A stretch of DNA of 47,196 nt, from the NCBI GenBank assembly GCA_018060985.1, contig JAGOUZ010000006.1:1-47196 (forward strand), written 5' to 3'. The DNA is from Minisyncoccota bacterium (GTDB lineage: Bacteria > Patescibacteriota > Minisyncoccia > Phycocordibacterales > SBAW01). The notes beneath the pieces are model-generated. The model was not told the origin of the DNA. It worked only from the letters and a program-made list of their open reading frames with translations, and did not search any database. The position numbers were made by a program, and so were the translations under genes. Below, piece by piece: positions 18,968-27,354 of this stretch. Numbering within the stretch: position 1 is the stretch's first letter; every line of letters starts with the position of its first letter.

Positions 18968-21384
18968 ATCTTTAGTTTTTCCATCTCGCCCCAGTTCCTC
19001 CCCACCTTGCCTTCAGCAAGGATCGGGATATCGCGACGATCCTTTGCAGGCACAATATTTTCCATAATTTCTTTTATCTTTGGCGCCAACTCTTCTACCT
19101 TTGTATCTTCAATTTCAAATACCAATTCGTCGTGCACTTGCAAAAGCAGATGGGCACTATTTTCAAGACCCTCTTTTTTAAGCATGGTGTCTATCTGCAC
19201 CATGGCGAGCTTCACAATATCGGCCTGCGTTCCCTGCATCGGTGCATTAATGGCCATGCGCTCCGCTGACGCGCGCACAAACGGTATTGGTGAGTGGATA
19301 CCATCAAAGTACCTGCGGCGGCCAAAGTAGGTCGTTGTGTAGCCCTGTACTCCTGCCTGACCCTTAACCTCGTCTATATATGCAGCGAGTCGCGGGAAGG
19401 CCTCAAAGTACTGGTTGTAGAACTCCTGTGCCTCTGCGCGGCTGGTGCCAAGACTTTCTCGAAGTGCGTTCACTCCCATGCCATACAGAATGCCGAAGTT
19501 AATTACTTTAGCGACACGGCGCTGATCGTACGTGACCTGGTCTGGCTGCACATGGAACACTCTCGAAGCAACCTCGGAGTGCGCATCCCTCCCCAGCTTA
19601 AATATTTCCATCAGACCCGGGTCTCCAGAAAGCCACGCGGCAATACGGAGCTCTATCTGACTATAGTCAAAGGCAACCAACATAGAGCCTTTTTCTGCAA
19701 CAAAGGCATTGCGTATGACACGTCCAAGCTCTGTCTTAATCGGGATATTTTGAAGGCCTGGATTTTGTGTGGCCAAGCGCCCGGTTGCAGCGCCCATTTG
19801 TATAAACGTAGTGTGCACGCGATCTTCACTATCAACCAGCGTGGGTAGATTGTCGATATACGTCGAGAGAAGTTTTTGCAATTCGCGATACGAGAGGATG
19901 TCCTCAATAATCGGATGCAGGCTCTTCATCTTAATAAGTTCTGCTTCGCGGGTTGAGCGCGCACCGGTAGGAGTCTTTTTTTGTCGTTCGGGTTTTATGC
20001 CGAGCTTGTCGAACAGCACCTCGCCCAACTGCTTCGGCGAGTTTACGTTAAACGGGCCTCCTGCGTGTTCGTAAATACGTGCCGCCAAGATTTCAAGTTC
20101 TTTTGTGTAGTCTTTAGACAGCTTCTTCAAAAAGTCGCGATCTATTTTTACTCCCCTCTTCTCCATTGCGCGTAGTACCGGCATGAGGGGCAGCTCGATC
20201 TCTTCGTATACATACTCAAGCTCTTTTTCTTTTATCTCTGCAAGAATATTTTTTGACGCCTCTGCAAACGCTCTGGTTTTCCCAAGGCGATATACATCTT
20301 CTATGTCGGGCTTAGCAATGTTTGAGTCGAGCACAGACACCGCAAGAAGGATCTTCTGTAGCTCATCTTCCGGAATGTTCTCAGCATAAGTCTCATTGCC
20401 GGAGAAAAAGTCTGGCTGGCCAGGGTCGATAGACCCTAGGGATTTTTCTGAGGCAGCAATGTTGGAGCCTCCCAATACCTGCTTAACGCGCGGCATAAGA
20501 GAACGAAATTCAAACTCGGCGAGCATATCAAACGTTTTCTCAGGTTCCGCGCCCTCCTTCCACGTTTTTTCTGGGAGCACAAAATCTATCGGCGCATCGC
20601 GATGTATGGTGCCAAGCATCTTACTAAACTCCGCCGCCTCCCTTCCCTCTTTAATTTTTTCTAGTGTCTTCCCCTTAATCCCTGCCTTTTCAAACCACTC
20701 TGGATGCTTGTCGAGCGCTTTATAAATATCTTCTACTCCACCAAACTGCGAAATAAGTACCGTGGCGGTTTTATCTCCAATACCCGGAATGCCTGGGATG
20801 TTATCAGACGGGTCGCCGCGAAATCCTTTGTAATCTGGCAGTAGCTCCGGTCCAAAGCCGTAGCGCTCTTTTACCATATCCTCGTCATAAATAACGGTAT
20901 CGGTCAGACCTTTTTTGAGCGTATATACTCGAACCTTATCGCCATCAACGAGCTGCAGCGTGTCCATGTCGCCTGATGCGATTACCACCTCGACATCATG
21001 TTTGTTTTTTAGCTTCTGCACTATAGTGCCAATAACATCGTCAGCTTCAAAGCCTGCCTTTTCATACAACGGAATACCAAACGCACTTAATACATCACGG
21101 GCGCGGTCTATCTGCGACACCAGCGCATCTTCTGTTTTAGTGCGCTTGGCCTTGTAGCCATCAAAGGCATCATGACGAAACGTAGCGCTCGGCAAATCGT
21201 ACGCTGCCACAATATAGTCGGGACCCAGATCCGTAATTATCTTAACGAGCATGGAGATAAGCCCGTAGAGCGCGCCTGTTGGCTCACCCTTGCTTGAAGA
21301 GAATTCGGGTAGCGCATGGTACGCACGGTGCAATATCGCATGTGTGTCGAGCAGTACTAATCTTTTTTTATCGGTTTTACTCAT
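18964..21384 (-). CDS. polA: DNA polymerase I
   Basis: 806 residues. The N-terminal 5' nuclease domain (about 1-290) has LLDTHAILHRAYHALP, GFEADDVIGTI, VIASGDMDTLQLV and DPSDNIPGIPGIGDKTA. The polymerase domain (about 395-806) has PFNVNSPKQLGEVLF, MGAATGRLATQNPGLQNIP, FDYSQIELRIAAWLSGD, RRVAKVINFGILYGMG and VHDELVFE. Only about 90 residues separate the two, so a 3'-5' proofreading domain is essentially missing. It lies between tsaE and the holA-like gene with 4-bp overlaps on both sides. Confidence 0.96.
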   Translation of the reverse strand: MSKTDKKRLVLLDTHAILHRAYHALPEFSSSKGEPTGALYGLISMLVKIITDLGPDYIVAAYDLPSATFRHDAFDGYKAKRTKTEDALVSQIDRARDVLSAFGIPLYEKAGFEADDVIGTIVQKLKNKHDVEVVIASGDMDTLQLVDGDKVRVYTLKKGLTDTVIYDEDMVKERYGFGPELLPDYKGFRGDPSDNIPGIPGIGDKTATVLISQFGGVEDIYKALDKHPEWFEKAGIKGKTLEKIKEGREAAEFSKMLGTIHRDAPIDFVLPEKTWKEGAEPEKTFDMLAEFEFRSLMPRVKQVLGGSNIAASEKSLGSIDPGQPDFFSGNETYAENIPEDELQKILLAVSVLDSNIAKPDIEDVYRLGKTRAFAEASKNILAEIKEKELEYVYEEIELPLMPVLRAMEKRGVKIDRDFLKKLSKDYTKELEILAARIYEHAGGPFNVNSPKQLGEVLFDKLGIKPERQKKTPTGARSTREAELIKMKSLHPIIEDILSYRELQKLLSTYIDNLPTLVDSEDRVHTTFIQMGAATGRLATQNPGLQNIPIKTELGRVIRNAFVAEKGSMLVAFDYSQIELRIAAWLSGDPGLMEIFKLGRDAHSEVASRVFHVQPDQVTYDQRRVAKVINFGILYGMGVNALRESLGTSRAEAQEFYNQYFEAFPRLAAYIDEVKGQAGVQGYTTTYFGRRRYFDGIHSPIPFVRASAERMAINAPMQGTQADIVKLAMVQIDTMLKKEGLENSAHLLLQVHDELVFEIEDTKVEELAPKIKEIMENIVPAKDRRDIPILAEGKVGRNWGEMEKLKI

Positions 21385-21815
21385 ACTATGGTGATCTGCC
21401 GCTCATGATGTCCCACCCCTTCCGATGAAAATTTCAGCACAACATCCGGCGCAGGGAGCACACCTACTACTTTTTCCGGCCACTCAATGCAGACCACATT
21501 TTTACTATCTTGTAGAAACATTTCTGGCTTCAATGCCGCAAATTCCTCTGGCTTTTCTAACCGGTACGCGTCTATGTGTACAAGAGTTGTAAAGTGCTCG
21601 TGGGTAATCGGATAGGATTTCATTAGAACATACGTTGGGCTTTGTACGGTACCCGTAACGCCGAGCTCCTTTGCGAGCGCTTGTACAAACGTAGTCTTAC
21701 CTGCGCCCAAGTTCCCCTGGAGCGCGACCACTACTGCAGTGCTTTTTCCTACCGGCAAACGCCCCACGAGCTCTTTTGCTATGTCAGAAAGATTTTCGAG
21801 TGCCACGGCAGCCAT
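21381..21815 (-). CDS. tsaE: tRNA threonylcarbamoyladenosine biosynthesis ATPase TsaE
   Basis: 144 residues with the Walker A motif ALQGNLGAGKTTFVQALAKELG, the SPTYVLMKSY switch, HIDAYRL and CIEWPEKV, the TsaE order. It helps TsaB/TsaD make t6A37 in ANN-decoding tRNAs. An upstream open frame exists, but the family N-terminus and a TACACT box 6 nt before this ATG fix the start. It heads the tsaE-polA-holA-like operon. Confidence 0.93.
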   Translation of the reverse strand: MAAVALENLSDIAKELVGRLPVGKSTAVVVALQGNLGAGKTTFVQALAKELGVTGTVQSPTYVLMKSYPITHEHFTTLVHIDAYRLEKPEEFAALKPEMFLQDSKNVVCIEWPEKVVGVLPAPDVVLKFSSEGVGHHERQITIV

Positions 21816-21821
21816 GCGCCT

Positions 21822-21827
21822 AGTGTA
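21822..21827 (-). promoter_or_regulatory. -10 box (TACACT) of tsaE
   Basis: TACACT on the minus strand ends 6 nt before the ATG. It overlaps the opposing pilB -10 by the 2 bp TA. Confidence 0.5.
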
Positions 21828-21831
21828 CAAT
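21826..21831 (+). promoter_or_regulatory. -10 box (TACAAT) of the PilB-type ATPase gene
   Basis: TACAAT ends 8 nt before the ATG at 21840; the other ATG at 21834 would be only 2 nt away. This favours 21840 as the start of a leaderless message. Confidence 0.5.
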
Positions 21832-21839
21832 ATATGAGT

Positions 21840-23513
21840 ATGGTGGTCTTTAACGACCAGGAGGAGCAGAAACGTATAGAGTTTTTGCGTAAACGCGAGG
21901 CGGAAGAGCTCGCGCAGCTTTTGTCGCAGAAATATGGCGTCGAGTACGTTGACCTTTCCCTCATAGCGATTAATACCGACGCGCTGCGCCTTATACCCGA
22001 ACAGGAAGCAAGGGCTGCAGAAGCAGCGGTATTCGGCCGCGTAGGCAAACGTATTACCGTTGCCGCGCGCTCCCCTGAAAACCCCAAAGTAAAAGGCTTG
22101 GTACAAAAACTAGAAGGCCTCGGATACGAGGTAACCATGTTTATTACATCCGAAGAAAGCCTTAAGCGCTCTTATGCACGCTATGCCGACCTTTCGTATG
22201 CGACTGAAACAAAGGCCGGCGTGTTTGAGCTTTCCAATGAAGAGCTGGAGCAACTCTTAACCAAAGTGACGAAGCTCGAGGACATCTCTGCACTCATCAC
22301 GGAAGCTATAACACTGAAGCACACCTATAGAATTACTCGCATCCTCGAGGTTATTTTGGCAGGCGGCCTAGCCACCCACGCCTCTGACGTCCACTTTGAA
22401 CCAGAGGAGGAGCATGTGCGTTTGCGCTACCGCCTCGACGGAGTCTTGGTAGACGTACTGACGTTCGACCACGAGACCTATCGGCTTACCCTTTCACGCC
22501 TCAAACTGCTCTCCGGCCTCAAACTCAACATTGTCGACGAAGCACAGGACGGCCGCTTTTCTATAAAAATTAAAGGGAGCGAGATCGAGCTACGCACCAG
22601 CGTACTGCCGGGCAATTATGCCGAGACCTTAGTGCTTCGTATTTTGAATCCTGCGTCAATCGGCGTACAGCTCGAAGAGCTTGGTCTTGAAGAAGACTTG
22701 CGCAAGCGCATAGAAAAAGAAATAGAGAAACCAAACGGCATGATACTTAATACCGGTCCGACCGGTAGCGGTAAAACCACGACCCTCTATGCCTTTTTAC
22801 GCAAGGTAAACTCCCCGGGTACCAAGATAATCACTATTGAGGACCCTATCGAATACCATCTTCCGGGCGTCGTACAAACGCAGGTAGATAAAAAGACCTA
22901 CACCTTTGCAAATGGCCTTCGCTCATCGCTCCGTCAGGACCCAGACATCATAATGATCGGCGAAATCCGTGACAGCGAAGTGGCCACTACCGCTATTAAT
23001 GCTGCCCTTACCGGCCACTTGGTGTTTTCGACCCTTCACACCAACAATGCCGCAGGCTCCTTCCCTCGCCTTATTGACCTTGGCGTTGATGAAAAAGTGC
23101 TTTCCTCTGCTATAAACGTCGCCATGGCACAGCGCCTCGTGCGGGTACTATGCAAAACATGCAGGAAACAGCGTCCTGCCACTCCAGATGAAAAGAAAAT
23201 TATAGACAGAATTCTTGGTGGCGTTGTAAAAAAAGAGCTCATACCCGCCGACCCCTCACAAGTATACGAAGCTTCCACCGCTGAGTGCCAGGAGTGCCAC
23301 GGCAGAGGCTATAAAGGGCGTATAGGCATATTTGAAGCCATTTTTATGGACGACACTATTGAGACTATCCTGCGAGAAAGGCCGTCTGAACGCGAAATTG
23401 CCCAAGCAGCGGCGGCGCAAGGCATCCCAACCATGGAACAAGACGGGGTTCTTAAAGTATTGCGCGGAGTAACCTCGCTTGAGGAACTCGGACGGGTGGT
23501 AGACCTCACCTAA
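21840..23513 (+). CDS. Type IV pilus assembly/type II secretion ATPase (PilB/GspE family)
   Basis: 557 residues. An N-terminal N1/N2 region with a roadblock-like domain precedes the ATPase core: Walker A GPTGSGKTTTLYAFL near residue 305, Asp box IITIEDPIEYHLPGVVQTQV, Walker B LRQDPDIIMIGEIRD and His box TGHLVFSTLHTNNA. The tetracysteine zinc site is LCKTCRK plus CQECHGRGYKGRIGIFEA. It powers pilus extension or pseudopilus assembly. No PilC, PilT or pilin gene is adjacent, so the rest of the machine lies elsewhere. Confidence 0.93.
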   Translation: MVVFNDQEEQKRIEFLRKREAEELAQLLSQKYGVEYVDLSLIAINTDALRLIPEQEARAAEAAVFGRVGKRITVAARSPENPKVKGLVQKLEGLGYEVTMFITSEESLKRSYARYADLSYATETKAGVFELSNEELEQLLTKVTKLEDISALITEAITLKHTYRITRILEVILAGGLATHASDVHFEPEEEHVRLRYRLDGVLVDVLTFDHETYRLTLSRLKLLSGLKLNIVDEAQDGRFSIKIKGSEIELRTSVLPGNYAETLVLRILNPASIGVQLEELGLEEDLRKRIEKEIEKPNGMILNTGPTGSGKTTTLYAFLRKVNSPGTKIITIEDPIEYHLPGVVQTQVDKKTYTFANGLRSSLRQDPDIIMIGEIRDSEVATTAINAALTGHLVFSTLHTNNAAGSFPRLIDLGVDEKVLSSAINVAMAQRLVRVLCKTCRKQRPATPDEKKIIDRILGGVVKKELIPADPSQVYEASTAECQECHGRGYKGRIGIFEAIFMDDTIETILRERPSEREIAQAAAAQGIPTMEQDGVLKVLRGVTSLEELGRVVDLT

Positions 23514-23583
23514 AAGCAGGCCCGAGACGAAATTATTACGCGGTCAACATTGCGGAGCCTCTACAACAAGGTAGAGTTTAGAG

Positions 23584-23750
23584 AGTGTTCGAGAACAAGC
23601 ACCTCTAAGCAATAACCATTTCAATCTAGTGAAAAGCAGGACCACTGCTGAGGATAGTTTCCGCACGCCCCGCCGAAGCGGGGTAGCCAAAACGTCCTTA
23701 CGGAGGTTCAACGTATTGCTTAGAGATGTATGCACTCGAGCCCGTTACAA
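23584..23750 (+). ncRNA. Candidate structured RNA, family unknown
   Basis: A 297-bp gap without a gene holds a long-range helix: CTCTAAGCAATA (23603-23614) pairs perfectly with TATTGCTTAGAG (23714-23725). It extends outward after a 9+9 imperfect region to TTCGAG/CTCGAG. Inside are hairpins AGCAG-GACCA-CTGCT (23635-23649) and CCCCGC-CGAA-GCGGGG (23668-23683). Upstream, TTGCGG and TAGAGT 16 bp apart could be a promoter. The shape recalls 6S RNA only loosely. Strand is uncertain: a minus-strand stem plus T-run lies at about 23750-23781. Confidence 0.4.
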
Positions 23751-23781
23751 AAAAGAAAACTCCCGGTTACGGAAGTTCAAC
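23698..23781 (+). repeat. 15-bp repeated motif TTACGGARGTTCAAC, two copies
   Basis: The copies at 23698-23712 and 23767-23781 differ at one position. Each forms the 3' side of a small hairpin. They lie between the candidate RNA and ruvB. Confidence 0.6.
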
Positions 23782-23810
23782 TAACAATAGCTTAGCATAC
23801 CAACAAATAC

Positions 23811-24800
23811 ATGTCAAGCGAAGCCTTTCTAGACACAACTCTGCGCCCAGCCTCCTGGGATGAGTACATTGGGCAGGATAGTGTAAAAAATAATCTCCAT
23901 ATTTTGATCAGTGCTGCACGCGAGCGTGGCAACCCCCCGGAACACATCCTCTTTTATGGTCCACCTGGTCTCGGCAAGACCACCCTCTCCCACCTTATCG
24001 CTCACGAACTTGGTGGCGTGATGCGTTCAACCTCAGGCCCCGCAATAGAACGCGTGGGAGACCTTGCCGCACTGCTTACCAACCTGGGTGCCGGTGATAT
24101 TTTGTTTATCGATGAGATTCACCGCCTGAATCGAAGTATCGAGGAAGTCCTCTACCCTGCAATGGAGAGCGGGGTACTCAACATTATTATCGGCAAAGGC
24201 CCTTCGGCACGCACACTAGAACTCCCCCTCCCTCCCTTTACCCTCATTGCAGCCACTACGCGTGTTGCGGATCTCTCTGCGCCGCTGCGCTCGCGATTTT
24301 CAGGCGGTGTATTCCGTCTTGAGTTTTATAGCGAAGATCATATCGCAGCTATCGTGCGTCGCTCAGCAAAAATATTGGATGTAACCATAGATGACAGCGG
24401 TGTACGCGAAATTGCAAAAAGAAGCCGCGCCACGCCACGCACGGCAAACTACCTCCTTAAACGTGCGCGCGACTACGCTCAGCTTAAGCGCATTCCCCTC
24501 TCTGCACAGGCTGTTATGGAAGCGCTCGGCATGCTTGAAGTAGATCAGCTTGGGCTCACACCACTCGACCGCAAACTCCTCTCTACACTTATAGACCGCT
24601 TTCAGGGCGGCCCTACCGGCGTGGGTGCCCTGGCTGCAGCGCTTGCAGAAGAGCCCAACACCCTCTCTGAAGTGCACGAGCCGTTTCTCCTACAGTTAGG
24701 ACTTATCGAGCGCACACCGCGCGGGCGCGTTGCAACGGCGCTTGCCTACGAACACTTGGGCAAACCGGTTCCGGCCAATTTGAATCAGCGGCTTATTTAA
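23811..24800 (+). CDS. ruvB: Holliday junction branch migration helicase RuvB
   Basis: A 329-residue AAA+ motor. It begins LRPASWDEYIGQDSVKNNLHI, Walker A FYGPPGLGKTTLSHLIAHELG, sensor and hairpin region STSGPAIERVGDLAALLTNL, Walker B ILFIDEIHRL, LIAATTRVADLSAPLRSRF and the C-terminal winged helix (IERTPRGRVATALAYEHLG). All RuvB hallmarks are intact. It is the first gene of ruvB-yebC-ruvC. No Shine-Dalgarno sequence is seen and no clear -10 lies at leaderless distance. Confidence 0.97.
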   Translation: MSSEAFLDTTLRPASWDEYIGQDSVKNNLHILISAARERGNPPEHILFYGPPGLGKTTLSHLIAHELGGVMRSTSGPAIERVGDLAALLTNLGAGDILFIDEIHRLNRSIEEVLYPAMESGVLNIIIGKGPSARTLELPLPPFTLIAATTRVADLSAPLRSRFSGGVFRLEFYSEDHIAAIVRRSAKILDVTIDDSGVREIAKRSRATPRTANYLLKRARDYAQLKRIPLSAQAVMEALGMLEVDQLGLTPLDRKLLSTLIDRFQGGPTGVGALAAALAEEPNTLSEVHEPFLLQLGLIERTPRGRVATALAYEHLGKPVPANLNQRLI

Positions 24801-24817
24801 GGTAAAAAGTATTTACT

Positions 24818-25342
24818 ATGGCAGGACACAGCAAGTGGGCAAAACTTAAACACACTAAAGGAAAAACCGACGCGCAAAAGAGTAAACTCTTTTCTAAGTT
24901 AGTTCGTTTTATTTCAGTCGAGGCTAAAAAATCTAAAGGTGACCGCACCTCACCCGGACTCCGTGCCGCAATCGATAAGGCACGGGCAGAAAACATGCCG
25001 GCAGAAAATATTGACCGCGCTATAGATAAGGCCTCTTCTTCAGGAGAACTGGAGCCGGTTGTGTATGAAGCCTATGGCCCCGGCGGTATTGCGATCGTCA
25101 TTGAAGGCTATACTGACAGTCGCAACCGTACGGCACAGGAAATAAAACACTTACTCTCTACCCACGGCGTTGAGCTCGCTAACCAGGGGGCTGCGAGCTG
25201 GGCATTTACCCGCACGCAAGGAAAGCTAGAGCCTCAGACTACTGTCGAGGTGTCAGAAGAAGACGGTACCAAACTCTCCGCACTCGTTGAAGCGCTTGAA
25301 GAACACGATGACGTCAACGAAGTCTATACAAACGCAGCATAA
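24818..25342 (+). CDS. YebC/PmpR family protein (TACO1-like)
   Basis: 174 residues starting MAGHSKWAKLKHTKGKTDAQ, with FSKLVRFISVEAKKSKGD, MPAENIDRAIDKA and VYEAYGPGGIAIVIEGYTDSRNRT. The three-domain YebC fold is clear, but the C-terminal domain is shortened: the usual length is about 240 and the end of domain 3 is missing. Family members act as transcription regulators or relieve ribosome stalling at proline runs. It is classically paired with ruvC, as here. Confidence 0.93.
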   Translation: MAGHSKWAKLKHTKGKTDAQKSKLFSKLVRFISVEAKKSKGDRTSPGLRAAIDKARAENMPAENIDRAIDKASSSGELEPVVYEAYGPGGIAIVIEGYTDSRNRTAQEIKHLLSTHGVELANQGAASWAFTRTQGKLEPQTTVEVSEEDGTKLSALVEALEEHDDVNEVYTNAA

Positions 25343-25811
25343 GCGCGTACTCGCATTTGACCCAGGCTTTGAACGCCTTGGTGTTGCTGTGCTAGAGAAA
25401 ATAGGAAGCAAAGAAACACTGGTTCACTCCGAGTGTGTCCGTACACCCAAAACCCTTCTCTTTGCCGAGCGTCTAAATATACTTGGCGCCGCTGCGGAAA
25501 AACTTATTCAAGAATACGCCCCCACCGCAATAGCACTTGAGGATGTGTATTTCGCAAAAAACGAAAAAACGGCCATGAAAATAGCTGAGGTCCGTGGCAT
25601 GCTTACCTACATTACCCTTAAGAATAAGCTTGATCTCCACCAATACACCCCAAGTGAGGTAAAGGTGGCTATTACTGGTTATGGCAAGAGTGACAAATCG
25701 GCTATTGCCGCCATGGTCCCCCGCCTCGTGGTGCTACCTATTAAAAAAAGGCTTGATGATGAGCTTGATGCCATTGCGGTAGGGCTTACTTGCCTTGCCT
25801 CAGTGCGTTAA
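25308..25811 (+). CDS. ruvC: Crossover junction endodeoxyribonuclease RuvC
   Basis: About 167 residues, RNase H fold. The catalytic residues are visible: Asp in LAFDPGFERLG, Glu in IALEDVYFAKNEKTAMKIAEVRG, and the two Asp of KRLDDELDAIAVGL. It resolves Holliday junctions after RuvAB migration. The ATG at 25308 overlaps yebC by 35 bp; an earlier ATG adds seven residues, and a later non-ATG start is possible because conserved sequence begins about 13 residues in. Confidence 0.93.
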   Translation: MTSTKSIQTQHKRVLAFDPGFERLGVAVLEKIGSKETLVHSECVRTPKTLLFAERLNILGAAAEKLIQEYAPTAIALEDVYFAKNEKTAMKIAEVRGMLTYITLKNKLDLHQYTPSEVKVAITGYGKSDKSAIAAMVPRLVVLPIKKRLDDELDAIAVGLTCLASVR

Positions 25812-25933
25812 CGTGTGGCCAAATGCAGATATCCACACTGGACCACACCAAAGTGTATTGCAAAGGACTATAGGTTTGGTACAACTCTTGGCATTGGGAA
25901 TTGCAGGCATTATTAGGTAGCGAGTTTAAGACT

Positions 25934-26059
25934 ATGTACGATGAGTTTGCACCTGATGAGTTTTTGCTGGATGGCGGAGTAGATGATGACACCGAAGACA
26001 CCGACGATAAAGACTCTGATGAAGACGAGGTAGAGGGCGAAGACGAAGAAGAGTTATAA
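25934..26059 (+). CDS. Very acidic 41-residue protein, unknown
   Basis: Starts MYDEFAPDEFLLDGG and continues as an almost unbroken Asp/Glu run to EEEL. About half of the residues are acidic. It ends 1 bp before a strong terminator and lies alone between ruvC and tyrS, which supports a real transcription unit. The composition resembles small nucleic-acid mimics or polymerase delta-like tails, but no family is recognised. The 120 bp upstream contain a GTGTGG/CCACAC inverted repeat and no clear promoter. Confidence 0.5.
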   Translation: MYDEFAPDEFLLDGGVDDDTEDTDDKDSDEDEVEGEDEEEL

Positions 26060-26060
26060 C

Positions 26061-26097
26061 AAAACACCCGCCTGATTGGCGGGTGTTTTAGTTTTTG
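26061..26097. terminator. Bidirectional terminator between the acidic ORF and tyrS
   Basis: A 12-bp stem AAAACACCCGCC/GGCGGGTGTTTT with loop TGATT, followed by AG and a T-run on the plus strand. The tyrS stop codon lies within its right arm. Confidence 0.85.
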
Positions 26098-27287
26098 ACT
26101 GTGATCTTTAGAAAACGGTGTTTCCCTATTCTGAGAGTTATATCTTTTGTGACCACTGAGTTTACATTTGAAATAACTTCTCCGCCCACCTCGCTGACAG
26201 CACCGCCTTCTATAAGACGGCGCACTTCGCTTTTAGATAATTGAAAGGAACCCGATATTGCTTCTGAATATTTAACACCTGAACCTACAAATGTTTCCTT
26301 TATGTCTTCCGGAACTCCGCCTTCACTAAAAGTATTAACCCAGTCTTTGGCGGCTTTTTCTGCTGCGTCTTTGCTGTGGTAGATCATAACAATTTCTTTC
26401 GCAAGGCGCTGCTTTGCTTCTTTAGGGTGGCCTTTCAGTATTTCCTCTACCTCATGCATAGGGACACGCGTGCAGAGCTCAAAGTAGGTGTGCACCTGTG
26501 CGTCGCCCATACTCATCACTTTTCCGTACATATCGCTTGGCGAAGCCGTAAGAGCAATAACATTACCCTTGCTTGAACTCATCTTTGTTCCATCAAGACC
26601 GTCGATAAGCGGGTTCAGCACAATATCTTGCGGGCGCTGTCTAAAATGTTCCTGTAAAGGACGGCCCGCAAGCACATTAAACTTTTGATCGGTACCGCCA
26701 AGTTCTACATCTGCTTGTATTGCCACACTGTCGTAGCCCTGCATGAGCGGGTACAAAAGTTCGCGCAACGACACGCGCTTACCAGCATCGAGACGGCGTT
26801 TAATATTGTCGCGAGCAATAAAGTCTGCAACAGAAAATAGGTCGGCATGTTCACCTATCTCACGATAAGTAAGTTTTTTAAGCCACTCACTGTTGTAGCG
26901 CATTTCTACTTGTGAAAGATCGAGTATCTTCCCCGCCTGCTCAAAGTAAGATTTCTTATTTTTCTCAATTACTTCAGGCGAGAGCATGGGGCGCTCCGCA
27001 TCTTTGTCAGATGTGTCGCCAATAACAGCCGTAAAATCTCCAACAATTAGCACAATCTGGTGACCGAGCTGCTGAAAATCTCGCAACTTAAGAAGCGGCA
27101 CTGCCCGACCAATATGAAGATCGGGGCTCGTAGGATCTATACCAAGCTTAATGCGTAGTCGCTCTCCCGAGCGCAGCTTCTTTTCGAGCTGCTCTTTAAC
27201 AACAACTTCTGACACTCCCCTTGTAAGTACGTCAGAAATTGCCTTTTCATCCGTCGATACTGTAGGCCGAGAGGAAAACCACCCCAT
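26088..27287 (-). CDS. tyrS: Tyrosyl-tRNA synthetase
   Basis: 399 residues, class I. The HIGH-type motif is DLHIGRAVPLLKL near residue 58, and KMSKS appears as TKMSSSKGN near residue 235. Tyr-site features include the adjacent ADVELGGTDQKFNVLAGR. A C-terminal S4 domain (SKSEVRRLIEGGAVSEVGGE) follows. This is the TyrZ-like subgroup judged by the KMSSS form. It charges tRNA-Tyr. It is monocistronic; TAAAGT lies 9 nt before the ATG. Confidence 0.94.
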   Translation of the reverse strand: MGWFSSRPTVSTDEKAISDVLTRGVSEVVVKEQLEKKLRSGERLRIKLGIDPTSPDLHIGRAVPLLKLRDFQQLGHQIVLIVGDFTAVIGDTSDKDAERPMLSPEVIEKNKKSYFEQAGKILDLSQVEMRYNSEWLKKLTYREIGEHADLFSVADFIARDNIKRRLDAGKRVSLRELLYPLMQGYDSVAIQADVELGGTDQKFNVLAGRPLQEHFRQRPQDIVLNPLIDGLDGTKMSSSKGNVIALTASPSDMYGKVMSMGDAQVHTYFELCTRVPMHEVEEILKGHPKEAKQRLAKEIVMIYHSKDAAEKAAKDWVNTFSEGGVPEDIKETFVGSGVKYSEAISGSFQLSKSEVRRLIEGGAVSEVGGEVISNVNSVVTKDITLRIGKHRFLKITVKN

Positions 27288-27341
27288 ATGAAGACTACTT
27301 TAGCACAGCCCGTGCCCTGTGCATTATCACTATAACTTTGA

Positions 27342-27347
27342 TACCAT
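27342..27347 (+). promoter_or_regulatory. -10 box (TACCAT) of the penicillin-binding protein gene
   Basis: TACCAT ends 7 nt before the ATG at 27355. This supports that ATG over an in-frame ATG at 27319, which would lie upstream of the box. Confidence 0.4.
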
Positions 27348-27354
27348 TATCTTT

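Noticed and set aside
23514-23810. tmRNA, RNase P RNA or SRP RNA in the pilB-ruvB gap
   Set aside because: No tRNA-like ends or tag frame, no RNase P core and no SRP domain IV motif were found. It was kept only as an unclassified candidate RNA.
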